A stretch of DNA of 37,520 nt from positions 1 to 37,520 of the forward strand of contig DULG01000023.1 in NCBI GenBank assembly GCA_012840485.1, in the 5' to 3' direction. Position 1 is the first letter of the stretch. Every line of letters starts with the position of its first letter. Below are positions 28,454 to 36,532 of this stretch, one piece after another. Made by a program: the position numbers and the translations under genes. A model generated the notes under the pieces. The model was not told where the DNA came from and did no database searches. It worked only from the letters and a program-made list of their open reading frames with translations. Source of the stretch: Clostridia bacterium (GTDB lineage: Bacteria > Bacillota > Thermoanaerobacteria > Thermoanaerobacterales > Thermoanaerobacteraceae).

Positions 28454-28939
28454 ATGTTTGAACTATTTAAAAAGAAAAAATATGTAGATATATATTCACC
28501 TATGAAAGGAAGGTTATTGCCGATTGAAAAAGTGCCAGATCCAGTTTTTGCACAAAAAATGGTAGGGGATGGAGTAGCTATAGAACCTAAAGAGGGCACA
28601 GTATATTCACCGGTTGATGGCACTATTGTGCAATTATTCCCTACAAAACATGCTTTGGGGATAAGAACAGAAGAAGGTTTGGAGGTACTAATCCATATTG
28701 GAATGGATACAGTAGAAATGAAAGGGAATGGCTTTGAAAGTTTCGTTTCTGAAGGTGAAAAGGTCAAAGTAGGAGATAAGTTGGTAAAATTTGATATAGA
28801 ATTGATTAAGAAAGATCACCCCTTGACATCTCCAATTATTATTACTAATATGGATATAGTGGATAAAATTGTAAAAGAATCTGGCGGTGAGGAGATAAAA
28901 GCTGGGAAGACAAAGGTCATGAGAGTGTACCTCAAGTAA
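28454..28939 (+). CDS. PTS glucose-family EIIA component
   Basis: 161 residues, a Crr-type EIIA that relays phosphate from HPr to the EIIB domain. The phospho-accepting histidine is at about 81 in EVLIHIGMDTVEMKG, and the partner histidine at about 66 in TKHALGIRTEEG. SPVDGTIVQLFP and a final VTSP-like ITSP/PIIITNMD segment are typical. ATG 28454 is chosen because GAAAGGGA lies 8 bases upstream; the in-frame ATG at 28445 abuts that site. It may serve this EIICB and other glucose-family transporters. Confidence 0.94.
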   Translation: MFELFKKKKYVDIYSPMKGRLLPIEKVPDPVFAQKMVGDGVAIEPKEGTVYSPVDGTIVQLFPTKHALGIRTEEGLEVLIHIGMDTVEMKGNGFESFVSEGEKVKVGDKLVKFDIELIKKDHPLTSPIIITNMDIVDKIVKESGGEEIKAGKTKVMRVYLK

Positions 28940-28955
28940 AGTGAGGTATCGGTTT

Positions 28956-29783
28956 ATGTATCGGGTGATAAAAGTTCTTAACAATAATGTATGCATGGCA
29001 AAGGATGAAAAGGATACTGAATGCATAGTTGTGGGAAAAGGTATAGGATTTGGGAAAAGAGCGGGTGACATTATTGAAGAGGATAAATTAGAAAAAGTAT
29101 TTTATGTACAAGAGAATACTAATAAAATTAAATTTTCTGAGTTAATGGAAAAAATAAGAGGAGAAGTAATTGGGATTGCGGAAGAAATAATAGCGATGGC
29201 AGAAAGAACAAAAGGTAAAAAGTTAAATGAACATATACACATTGCACTTGCTGATCATATTGCCTTTGCAATTGAAAGGACAAAAATGGGAATAGAAATA
29301 AAAAATCCTTTTAATATAGAAATAAACGCTTTGTACAAGGATGATTATAATATTGCTTCAAAGGCAATAGAATTGATAAAAGAAAGGCTTAATGTATTTT
29401 TACCAGAGGATGAAACAGGTTTTATAGCACTCCACATACATGCGGCGTTGGAAAATGCTGGACTATCTACTACTCTAAAAAATACCAGATTAATTTCCAA
29501 ATTAGTTTCTACGATTGAAAAACAATTGGGAAAACATATAGATAGAGATTCGATTGATTATATTAGGCTTATAACTCACTTGCGTTTTGCCATAGATAGG
29601 GTAGAAAAAGATACTCCTGTCGCGAATGAATTGTTGGATATGATAAAGAAAAAATTTAAAAAAGCGTGGAAAATAGCAAAAGAAATTGCAATTGAGATAG
29701 AAGAGGAATTAGAAAAGAAAGTTCCAGAAGGAGAAATAGGGTATCTTGCAATACATATTCAACGATTAATCAATGTAACTTAA
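28956..29783 (+). CDS. BglG/LicT-family transcriptional antiterminator
   Basis: 275 residues: an N-terminal CAT RNA-binding domain (about 1-55; YRVIKVLNNNVCMA, VGKGIGFGKRAGD), then two PTS regulation domains, PRD1 (about 65-170) and PRD2 (about 175-275). Conserved histidines are visible in LNEHIHIALADHIAF, IALHIHAALEN, IRLITHLRFAID and YLAIHIQRL. Such proteins bind RAT hairpins when dephosphorylated by sugar flux through their EII. The two RATs upstream (25589, 26836) are its evident targets. ATG 28956 is preceded by GTGAGGT; the in-frame GTG 28941 is part of that site. It ends the PTS operon before a terminator. Confidence 0.94.
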   Translation: MYRVIKVLNNNVCMAKDEKDTECIVVGKGIGFGKRAGDIIEEDKLEKVFYVQENTNKIKFSELMEKIRGEVIGIAEEIIAMAERTKGKKLNEHIHIALADHIAFAIERTKMGIEIKNPFNIEINALYKDDYNIASKAIELIKERLNVFLPEDETGFIALHIHAALENAGLSTTLKNTRLISKLVSTIEKQLGKHIDRDSIDYIRLITHLRFAIDRVEKDTPVANELLDMIKKKFKKAWKIAKEIAIEIEEELEKKVPEGEIGYLAIHIQRLINVT

Positions 29784-29784
29784 C

Positions 29785-29820
29785 AAACCCGAACTAAAAC
29801 TACTTTTGGTTCGGGTTTTG
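29785..29820 (+). terminator. Terminator of the PTS/antiterminator operon
   Basis: 15-bp stem (29785-29799 with 29804-29818, one G-U pair; core CCCGAAC) and a 4-base loop, with TTTTG then TTTTT downstream. Its tail overlaps the left arm of the dyad at 29818-29845. Confidence 0.85.
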
Positions 29821-29890
29821 CAATTTTTATAAGATAAAATTGCAAAATACTATTGACTTTATAAGTGGTTACATATAAAATATCTTATAA
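29818..29890 (+). promoter_or_regulatory. Dyad-rich promoter of the homocitrate/citrate synthase-aconitase operon
   Basis: Promoter TTGACT (29853-29858), 17 bp, TAAAAT (29876-29881). Dyad 1: TTGCAATTTT (29818-29827) and AAAATTGCAA (29836-29845), perfect 10-bp arms 8 bp apart, just upstream of -35. Dyad 2: TTATAAGATA (29827-29836) and TATCTTATAA (29881-29890), perfect 10-bp arms flanking the whole promoter. ATAA-N6-TTAT at 29875-29888 is close to, but one base short of, the CcpC site ATAA-N7-TTAT known from citrate-synthase/aconitase genes of Bacillus. Confidence 0.6.
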
Positions 29891-29914
29891 AGAGTTTTTG
29901 AAGGGGGAAGCGGA

Positions 29915-31069
29915 ATGACTCTTAAAAAGGGCAAGAAAGTTTACATTGTTGACACAACTTTAAGAGATGGAGAGCAAACTGCAGGGGTTGTGTTTGCAAA
30001 TAACGAAAAAATCAGAATTGCACAAATGTTGGATGAAATTGGAATAGATCAATTAGAAGTAGGTATTCCTACGATGGGGGGAGATGAAAAAGAAACAATT
30101 GCTAAAATTGCAAAACTTAGGCTAAATGCAAGTATTATGGCTTGGAATAGGGCGGTAGTAAAAGATGTTCAAGAATCTTTGGAGTGTGGAGTCGATGCTG
30201 TTGCAATTTCTGTTTCAACTTCTGATATTCACATTGAGCACAAACTTAAAAAGACAAGGCAATGGGTTTTGGACAATATGACAGAAGCGGTGAGATTTGC
30301 CAAAAAAGAAGGTGTGTATATTTCAGTTAATGCAGAAGATGCTTCTCGTACTGATATGGACTTCCTTATTGAATTTGCTAAATGTGCAAAGCAAGCAGGA
30401 GCAGACCGCTTGAGATTTTGCGATACAGTAGGATTTTTAGATCCTTTTAAGACTTATGATATGGTCAAAATGATAATAGATGCCGTTGATATTGAAATTG
30501 AAATGCATACTCATAATGACTTTGGAATGGCTACTGCCAATGCTCTTGCAGGTATGAAGGCAGGAGCAAAGTTTATAGGAGTTACTGTAAATGGGTTAGG
30601 AGAAAGAGCGGGAAACGCCGCTTTAGAAGAGGTTGTAATGGCATTAAAGCATGTCTACAAAATAGATTTAGGAATAGATACAACTAGATTTAGGGAAATT
30701 TCTGAATACGTTGCTTTGGCCTCAGGAAGACAGTTACCAGCATGGAAAGCTATAGTTGGAACAAATGTATTTGCTCATGAATCGGGTATACACGTAGATG
30801 GAGCACTTAAAAATCCTCATACCTATGAAATATTCGACCCAGATGAAGTTGGCCTTGAGAGGCAAATTGTGATAGGCAAGCATTCTGGTACTGCGGCTTT
30901 GATAAACAAATTTAAAGAATATGGTAGAGTTTTAACAGAAGAAGAAGCAAATTTACTTTTACCCCATGTCAGAAAATTAGCTATACAGCTTAAAAGGCCT
31001 TTATTTGATAAAGAACTTATGTACCTTTATGAAGATATTATTGTAAAAAATAAAGAAAAAGCTATATAA
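29915..31069 (+). CDS. nifV: Homocitrate synthase (NifV family), possibly Re-citrate synthase
   Basis: 384 residues of the HMGL-like (isopropylmalate/homocitrate synthase) family, about NifV length and lacking the long regulatory C-terminus of LeuA. Catalytic features: VDTTLRDGEQTAGV (about 12-25) with the Arg-Asp pair, metal-binding HTHNDFGMATANALAG near 197-212, and NGLGERAGNAALEE. C-terminal FAHESGIHVDG is intact. It condenses acetyl-CoA with a 2-oxo acid, giving homocitrate from 2-oxoglutarate or, in some anaerobes, (Re)-citrate from oxaloacetate. No nif genes are here and an aconitase follows 25 bases downstream, so a citrate-forming role in glutamate synthesis is a serious alternative. 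GAAGGGGG precedes ATG. Confidence 0.85.
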   Translation: MTLKKGKKVYIVDTTLRDGEQTAGVVFANNEKIRIAQMLDEIGIDQLEVGIPTMGGDEKETIAKIAKLRLNASIMAWNRAVVKDVQESLECGVDAVAISVSTSDIHIEHKLKKTRQWVLDNMTEAVRFAKKEGVYISVNAEDASRTDMDFLIEFAKCAKQAGADRLRFCDTVGFLDPFKTYDMVKMIIDAVDIEIEMHTHNDFGMATANALAGMKAGAKFIGVTVNGLGERAGNAALEEVVMALKHVYKIDLGIDTTRFREISEYVALASGRQLPAWKAIVGTNVFAHESGIHVDGALKNPHTYEIFDPDEVGLERQIVIGKHSGTAALINKFKEYGRVLTEEEANLLLPHVRKLAIQLKRPLFDKELMYLYEDIIVKNKEKAI

Positions 31070-31094
31070 AAGACTAATAATAGGAGTGAGAACA

Positions 31095-33020
31095 ATGAAT
31101 CTTACGCAGAAAATATTATCTTATCACATAGTAGAAGGAGAAATGGTAAAAGGTGAGGAAATAGCTATCAAAATTGATCAAACTTTAACTCAAGATTCAA
31201 CAGGTACAATGGCTTACTTACAATTAGAGGCTATTGGGATAGATAGAGTAAAGACGGAGCTTTCTGTTGCTTACATTGACCACAATACCTTGCAGCAAGG
31301 TCCTGAAAACGCAGATGACCACAGGTACATCCAGACTGTCGCAGCAAAATATGGCATATATTTTTCAAGGCCGGGAAATGGCATCTGCCATCAAGTGCAT
31401 CTTGAGAGATTTGGAAGGCCAGGGAAAACCCTTTTGGGCTCTGACAGCCATACGCCAACAGCAGGAGGCTTAGGGATGTTAGCTATAGGTACAGGAGGCT
31501 TAGATGTTGCTTTGGCTATGGCGGGAGAGCCTTACAGGATTATTATGCCTTCCATTGTCAATGTAAGGCTTACTGGGAAACTTAGGCCTTGGGTATCGGC
31601 TAAGGATGTAATATTAGAGCTTTTAAAAAGACTAACTGTAAAAGGTGGAGTTGGTAAGATTTTTGAATATTCAGGGGATGGAGTAAAAACTTTATCTGTA
31701 CCAGAAAGAGCTACAATTACTAATATGGGTGCGGAGTTAGGAGCAACAACTTCAATTTTTCCTTCAGATGAAAGGACTCATGAATTTTTAAAAGCGCAGG
31801 GAAGAGAAGAGGCATATATTCCCTTAACTGCTGATGAAGATGCAGAGTATGATGAAGTAATTGAAATAAATCTTGATGAATTAGAACCACTTGTTGCTCT
31901 TCCCCATAGTCCTGACAATGTAGTAAAAGTTAAAGATGCGGGAAGACCAAAAGTTGACCAAGTTGCTATAGGTTCCTGCACAAATTCTTCTTATGTTGAT
32001 TTGATGAAAGTTGCTTCTATATTAAGAGGCAAAGCTATACCAGAGCATGTAAGTCTTGTAATTGCTCCAGGTTCAAGGCAGGTTCTAAATATGCTTGCAA
32101 AAAATGGAGCACTTGCAGATTTAATATCAGCAGGTGCGCGAATACTTGAAAGTGCTTGTGGGCCTTGTATTGGCATGGGGCAAGCACCTGCAACAGGAGC
32201 AATTTCTATAAGAACTTTTAATAGAAATTTCTATGGCAGAAGTGGTACAAAATCTGCATCAGTGTACCTTGTAAGTCCTGAAGTTGCAGCTGCCGCAGCT
32301 TTAACTGGATATTTGATAGATCCAAGAGAGTTAGGAGAAGCACCTGAAGTACCTTATGTACAGAGGTTTGAAATTAATGACAATATGATTGTAAAACCGC
32401 CAGGGGATAGAGAAAAGGTAGAGATAATAAAAGGACCTAATATAAAGCCATTTCCTTTAAACACTCCTCTTTCTGATATAGAAAAAAGAGTTTTGATTAA
32501 AGTAGGAGATGATATAACTACAGACCATATAATGCCTTCAAATGCTAAACTATTGCCTCTACGTTCTAATATACCAGAGCTTTCTAAACACTGCTTTGAA
32601 ATAATAGACGAAAATTTTTCGAAAAGGGCTGTTGAATGGGATGGAGGTATAATTGTTGGAGGTCACAATTATGGTCAAGGCTCCAGCCGTGAACATGCAG
32701 CATTAGCTCCTCTTTATTTGGGAGTAAAGGCAGTTATAGCGAAGTCATTTGCAAGAATACACAAAGCCAATCTCATAAATAGTGGCATTCTTCCGTTGAC
32801 CTTTGTAAATGAGAAAGATTACGAAAATATTGACATGGGAGATACATTAAAGATAGAAAATGCTATAGAGCAGGTAAGAAGAGGCGGCAGGATAACAGTG
32901 AAAAACCAGACAAAAGACACAACTTTTGAAGTAAATCTTGATGTTTCGGATAGAAACAGAGAGATATTGATAGCAGGCGGTATGACAAATTATGTAAAAA
33001 GTAATAGGCACCTACAGTAA
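31095..33020 (+). CDS. Aconitase-family hydratase (clostridial monomeric type)
   Basis: 641 residues from ATG 31095 (TAGGAGTG upstream; in-frame GTG 31086 lies inside that site). It carries out [4Fe-4S]-dependent isomerisation of citrate to isocitrate via cis-aconitate, in a shorter form than E. coli AcnA (about 890). Cluster cysteines: IGSCTNSS (about 294) and CGPCIGMG (about 355 and 358). N-terminal DHNTLQQG and GSDSHTPTAGGLGMLAIG are typical, and the swivel domain has VGDDITTDHIMPSN and GQGSSREHAALAPLYLGV near 527. In context it uses the product of the preceding synthase; homoaconitase activity on homocitrate is an alternative. The stop codon lies in the loop of a hairpin. Confidence 0.93.
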   Translation: MNLTQKILSYHIVEGEMVKGEEIAIKIDQTLTQDSTGTMAYLQLEAIGIDRVKTELSVAYIDHNTLQQGPENADDHRYIQTVAAKYGIYFSRPGNGICHQVHLERFGRPGKTLLGSDSHTPTAGGLGMLAIGTGGLDVALAMAGEPYRIIMPSIVNVRLTGKLRPWVSAKDVILELLKRLTVKGGVGKIFEYSGDGVKTLSVPERATITNMGAELGATTSIFPSDERTHEFLKAQGREEAYIPLTADEDAEYDEVIEINLDELEPLVALPHSPDNVVKVKDAGRPKVDQVAIGSCTNSSYVDLMKVASILRGKAIPEHVSLVIAPGSRQVLNMLAKNGALADLISAGARILESACGPCIGMGQAPATGAISIRTFNRNFYGRSGTKSASVYLVSPEVAAAAALTGYLIDPRELGEAPEVPYVQRFEINDNMIVKPPGDREKVEIIKGPNIKPFPLNTPLSDIEKRVLIKVGDDITTDHIMPSNAKLLPLRSNIPELSKHCFEIIDENFSKRAVEWDGGIIVGGHNYGQGSSREHAALAPLYLGVKAVIAKSFARIHKANLINSGILPLTFVNEKDYENIDMGDTLKIENAIEQVRRGGRITVKNQTKDTTFEVNLDVSDRNREILIAGGMTNYVKSNRHLQ

Positions 33021-33031
33021 GATAGGTGCCT
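33006..33031 (+). terminator. Hairpin spanning the aconitase stop codon
   Basis: 9-bp stem AGGCACCTA / TAGGTGCCT with the TAA stop in its 8-base loop. The following CAGTTTATT is a weak T tract, so termination is probable but not certain. Confidence 0.6.
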
Positions 33032-33346
33032 CAGTTTATTGATAAAGCTTTTTTAAAATTATAGATTAAGTTTGCTGCTTTTATACATAAGTGTAGGCTT
33101 ATATATCTAATAGGGGATTTTTAAAATAAAAAGCAAAAAAATTTTTCTATTAAGAAGGAATTTTAAAAGTAATGTCGAATAATAAAATTAAGATAATACG
33201 AAAATATAAATAACATAATTTTACATAAAGAAATGATATGAGTTAATGCTTGGAGAAAAGATTTGTGTTGTTTTTAGTTTTAAAGAGAAGAGAAGATTTT
33301 TATTAACTTATTACGAACTTCTTAATAAGTTAAGGAGGTAGAAGAT
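33021..33346 (+). other. Intergenic region before the ROK regulator
   Basis: 326 bp of AT-rich sequence. No ORF or convincing consensus promoter was seen (TTGATA at 33039 has only a poor -10 partner). The 3' end holds a strong palindrome at 33303-33333 next to the ribosome site. Confidence 0.7.
33303..33333 (+). promoter_or_regulatory. Candidate ROK-repressor operator
   Basis: Perfect 10-bp arms TTAACTTATT and AATAAGTTAA around 11 bp, ending on the AAGGAGGT ribosome site of the ROK gene. It resembles known ROK operators such as that of Bacillus XylR (TTAGTTTGTT...AACAAACTAA), suggesting autoregulation of the downstream cluster. Confidence 0.65.
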
Positions 33347-34495
33347 TTGAAACAAAAAAGTAATTTGAAAGAACTAAAGGATAGAAATAAAAAATTAATT
33401 TTAAGGCAGTTAATTGATAAAGGCCCTTTATCACGGACGGAATTATCTCAATATACTGGTTTGAGCATGACAGCCGTTTCAGATCTTGTTGATGAATTGA
33501 TAAAACAAAATCTTATAAAAGAAGGTGGTATAGGTATATCAACAGGAGGCAGAAGGCCTATCATGTTGGAACTTAATCCCGAAAGTGGATATATTATGGT
33601 GTTTAAGGTTTCAGAGGATAAAATAAGTGCGATGTTATTCAATTTTTCTCTTACTAAAATAATAGAGAAGGAAAGTAGATTTGATTATTTTGAAGTATCA
33701 AAGTTAGAAAGAAAAATAAAAGAAATTTATTTTTCTATAGAAAAAGAGTTTTGCGCTGAAAATAAAAGAATATTTGGTATAGGTATTTGTTTAAATAAAG
33801 ATGTTAAAGCCTTAAAACCTAGAGGAATTTTAACAACTTCTGTTTCTGCTGATTTTATGACATTAGAGCAATCATTATCTTTAGAATTAGGTATTCCTGT
33901 AATTGAAGAAGATGAAATAAAACTAAAAGCTTTAGCAGAATATAAAAAGTTGCAATTAGGGAATAATCTCATATATTTAAAAATTGATGAGGAAACAATA
34001 GAATCATCTGTAGTTATAAATGGCAGATATTTGGAAAATGATATTAACATTGGACATATGATAGTGGATAAAAATGGACCACTTTGTTCTGATGGGCCTA
34101 GAGGGTGTTTAAATGCATTAGTGTCGGTTAAAGCAATTTTGAAAAGAGCACTGATAATGATGATTGAAGAGCATGGAAAAGAAGAAATTAATATACCTTC
34201 ACTAGACATTGATAATTTAGGCGAAATATTAAATGACGATAAAAAAACCCGGCTTCTAAATGAAATAAGCGATTATTTAAAGATTGCTATTATTAATTTA
34301 AAAAATTTATTAGATATAAAAACGTTTATAATAGATGGGAAAATACTTAAATTTTCGGAACTTATAAATATATTGGCAAAAGCTTATGATAACGTGATTA
34401 TTAAAAAATCTTCTACGCGAGATGAAGATGTTATGCGTGAAACTGCAAAGTTGGCTTTAAAAAAAATAATACATGTGGGAGGGTATAATCAATGA
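33347..34495 (+). CDS. ROK-family transcriptional repressor
   Basis: 382 residues. N-terminal winged helix (about 10-75; RTELSQYTGLSMTAVSDLVDELIKQNLI, then GGRRPIMLELNP), followed by a ROK domain. The ATP-binding DxGxT loop of ROK kinases is absent (the region reads MVFKVSEDKISAMLFNF), so it is a regulator, not a sugar kinase. The zinc motif that usually reads CxCGxxGC is reduced to LCSDGPRGCLNA, losing one cysteine; ligand sensing may be altered. The TTG start is set by AAGGAGGT 7 bases upstream. It overlaps the next gene by 4 bases, so it should control that gene and the transporter. The ligand is unknown, presumably a sugar or sugar acid. Confidence 0.9.
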   Translation: MKQKSNLKELKDRNKKLILRQLIDKGPLSRTELSQYTGLSMTAVSDLVDELIKQNLIKEGGIGISTGGRRPIMLELNPESGYIMVFKVSEDKISAMLFNFSLTKIIEKESRFDYFEVSKLERKIKEIYFSIEKEFCAENKRIFGIGICLNKDVKALKPRGILTTSVSADFMTLEQSLSLELGIPVIEEDEIKLKALAEYKKLQLGNNLIYLKIDEETIESSVVINGRYLENDINIGHMIVDKNGPLCSDGPRGCLNALVSVKAILKRALIMMIEEHGKEEINIPSLDIDNLGEILNDDKKTRLLNEISDYLKIAIINLKNLLDIKTFIIDGKILKFSELINILAKAYDNVIIKKSSTRDEDVMRETAKLALKKIIHVGGYNQ

Positions 34496-35169
34496 GATTA
34501 GTAAATTTACTTGCTTCAAACAAAATGACATTAATAGTTAGCTTGCCCGAAAATACAGTAGAATTTGCGCAAGCTGCTGTGAAAGGGGGTGCAGATGCTT
34601 TAAAAGTACATGCAAATGTTTATCATCAAGCGAGTGGCAATAATTTCGGAAGTATAATGGAGCAGAAGGAGGTGTTTGAAGAAATAATTAAATATGCCAA
34701 TGTGCCTGTGGGTCTTGTTCCTGGTGCACAGTTATATGCAAGCAAAGATGAAATTAAAATTGTAGAAGAAATTGGTTTTAGTTTTTTGTCGATGTTTGCC
34801 CATTATATGCCACTTTATATGATTGATTCAAATCTTGATAAAATGGTTGCTATTAATGAAACATATGATATTCATCATATAAAAGCACTTAACAAAATAA
34901 AAGTGGATATAATAGAAGCTGATGTACTTCCAGATGACAGAAGAGAAAATATTCATCTATTTGACCTAATGAGATACGGACGAATTATTGAAAATGTTGA
35001 TAAGCCTGTTGTTGTCCCTACACAAAGGATTATAGAACCAGATGAAGTAAAATTTTTATATGAATTAGGTGTAAAAGCAATAATGATTGGTGCCATCGTA
35101 ACAGGAAATAGTATAGAGGGTGTCGAAAAGACTACACGCTTATTTAGAGAAGCAATAAATAAATTGTAA
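34492..35169 (+). CDS. Uncharacterised TIM-barrel-like protein
   Basis: 225 residues, soluble, not assigned to a function. Strand-helix repeats such as MTLIVSLPENTVEFAQAAVKG, GADALKVHANVYH, VPVGLVPGAQLYAS, KVDIIEADVLPDD, KPVVVPTQRIIEPDEV and VKAIMIGAIVTGN look like a small phosphate-binding TIM barrel similar in style to NanE or KDPG-type aldolases, with acidic and lysine residues at strand ends. Translationally coupled to the ROK regulator (ATGA overlap) and followed 13 bases later by a transporter, so it probably acts on the imported substrate or its phosphate. The exact reaction cannot be told from sequence here. Confidence 0.8.
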   Translation: MRLVNLLASNKMTLIVSLPENTVEFAQAAVKGGADALKVHANVYHQASGNNFGSIMEQKEVFEEIIKYANVPVGLVPGAQLYASKDEIKIVEEIGFSFLSMFAHYMPLYMIDSNLDKMVAINETYDIHHIKALNKIKVDIIEADVLPDDRRENIHLFDLMRYGRIIENVDKPVVVPTQRIIEPDEVKFLYELGVKAIMIGAIVTGNSIEGVEKTTRLFREAINKL

Positions 35170-35182
35170 GGAGGTTTTATAA

Positions 35183-36469
35183 ATGCAGGCAATTTTGATA
35201 TTAGTTCTTTTTCTAATAATTGCTGGGCTTATGGTTACGAGAAAACTACCTACCTTGATAGCTTTGCCAATACTTGCAATAGGAATAGCATTAATTGCTG
35301 GTGTTCCTTTAAAGATGGTAGATCCAAAGACTAAAGTTGATACGGGGTTGTTGGCTTATGTAATAGATGGAGGAGCTATAAAACTAGCTGCTGCATATGT
35401 TGCGGTAATGTTTGGTGCATGGCTTGGGCAAATAATGAACCAAACTGGGATATCGAAATCCATCGTTAAAACAGCAGCTGAATTAGGCGGAGATCGACCT
35501 TTTATAATAACAATTTTAGTTGCAGCAGCGATAGCTTTACTATTTACAACTGTGGGCGGCCTTGGGGCTGTAATAATGATTGGTAGTATAACACTGCCTA
35601 TATTAATGTCAGTAGGTGTAGCTCCTATAACGGCAATTGCAGTATTTCTATTTGGCATGGCGATAGGACTTGAACTTAACATGGGTAATTGGGCTTTTTA
35701 TATAACAGCTACTGGAGTAACATTAGAACAAGTTAAAAATTTTGCATTAGTCCTTATGGTTTTAACTGCTATAACAGCTCTGATTTTTATAATTATAGAA
35801 TTTAAACGCCAAGGTTTAAAATTTAGTTGGGCCCAAGTTAATGAAGAAGATGCTGAACAAAAGGTGAACTTTTTAGCATTATTAACACCGCTTATACCTA
35901 TTACTTTTGTATTGATATTTAAATGGTCAATTATTTCATCTTTTATGATTGGAATAGTTTATAGCGTAATTACAACACAAAAATCAGTTAAAAATGCTTT
36001 AAATACCCTTACCAAAACTGCTTATGATGGTATAGCAGATTCTGCACCGGCTGTACTTTTAATGATAGGAATTGGCATGTTGCTAAATGCCGTTATGCAT
36101 CCTATGGTTGCAAAAAGCCTTGAGCCCATTTTAAAGAGTATTATTCCTTCATCGCGAATATCGTACATTATATTTTTTAGTTTACTTGCACCGTTAGCTC
36201 TTTACAGAGGTCCTCTAAATTTATGGGGATTGGGAAGTGGTATAGCTGGTCTTATCATTGGTTTAAAACTTTTGCCACCGACTGCAGTAATGGGTGCACT
36301 TTTATCAACAGAAAGGATTCAAGCAATAGGAGATCCAACAAATACACATAATGTTTGGTTAAGTAATTATGCTGGTGTTGACGTTAATAAACTTCTATTA
36401 AAATTATTACCATATATATGGGCACTTGCTATAGCTGGCGTAATTGCAGCTTCAATAATGTTCTTTTAA
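35183..36469 (+). CDS. Putative organic-acid/ion-type transporter (GntP/CitMHS-like)
   Basis: 428 residues, almost wholly hydrophobic with about 11 or 12 membrane segments. It begins MQAILILVLFLIIAGLMVTR. It has the look of the ion-transporter superfamily of carboxylate carriers: the repeated small-residue hairpins LLFTTVGGLGAVIMIGSITLPIL and the C-terminal LAPLALYRGPLNLWGLGSG, and ERIQAIGDPTNTHNVW near the end. There is no ATPase or binding protein nearby, so a secondary carrier is likely. GGAGG lies before ATG. It lies between the TIM-barrel gene and a hydantoinase-type gene. The substrate could be a carboxylate, hydantoin or 5-oxoproline-like compound; this is inference from context. Confidence 0.78.
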   Translation: MQAILILVLFLIIAGLMVTRKLPTLIALPILAIGIALIAGVPLKMVDPKTKVDTGLLAYVIDGGAIKLAAAYVAVMFGAWLGQIMNQTGISKSIVKTAAELGGDRPFIITILVAAAIALLFTTVGGLGAVIMIGSITLPILMSVGVAPITAIAVFLFGMAIGLELNMGNWAFYITATGVTLEQVKNFALVLMVLTAITALIFIIIEFKRQGLKFSWAQVNEEDAEQKVNFLALLTPLIPITFVLIFKWSIISSFMIGIVYSVITTQKSVKNALNTLTKTAYDGIADSAPAVLLMIGIGMLLNAVMHPMVAKSLEPILKSIIPSSRISYIIFFSLLAPLALYRGPLNLWGLGSGIAGLIIGLKLLPPTAVMGALLSTERIQAIGDPTNTHNVWLSNYAGVDVNKLLLKLLPYIWALAIAGVIAASIMFF

Positions 36470-36476
36470 AACATAA

Positions 36477-36504
36477 AAGGGCTAAGTAATTTAACTTAGC
36501 CCTT
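36477..36504 (+). terminator. Hairpin between transporter and hydantoinase-family gene
   Basis: Perfect 11-bp stem AAGGGCTAAGT / ACTTAGCCCTT with a 6-base loop. The tail ATCATG is not T-rich, so it may be an attenuator or mRNA-stabilising element rather than a full stop. Confidence 0.55.
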
Positions 36505-36532
36505 ATCATGACAGGTATAGGAGGAGATAATA

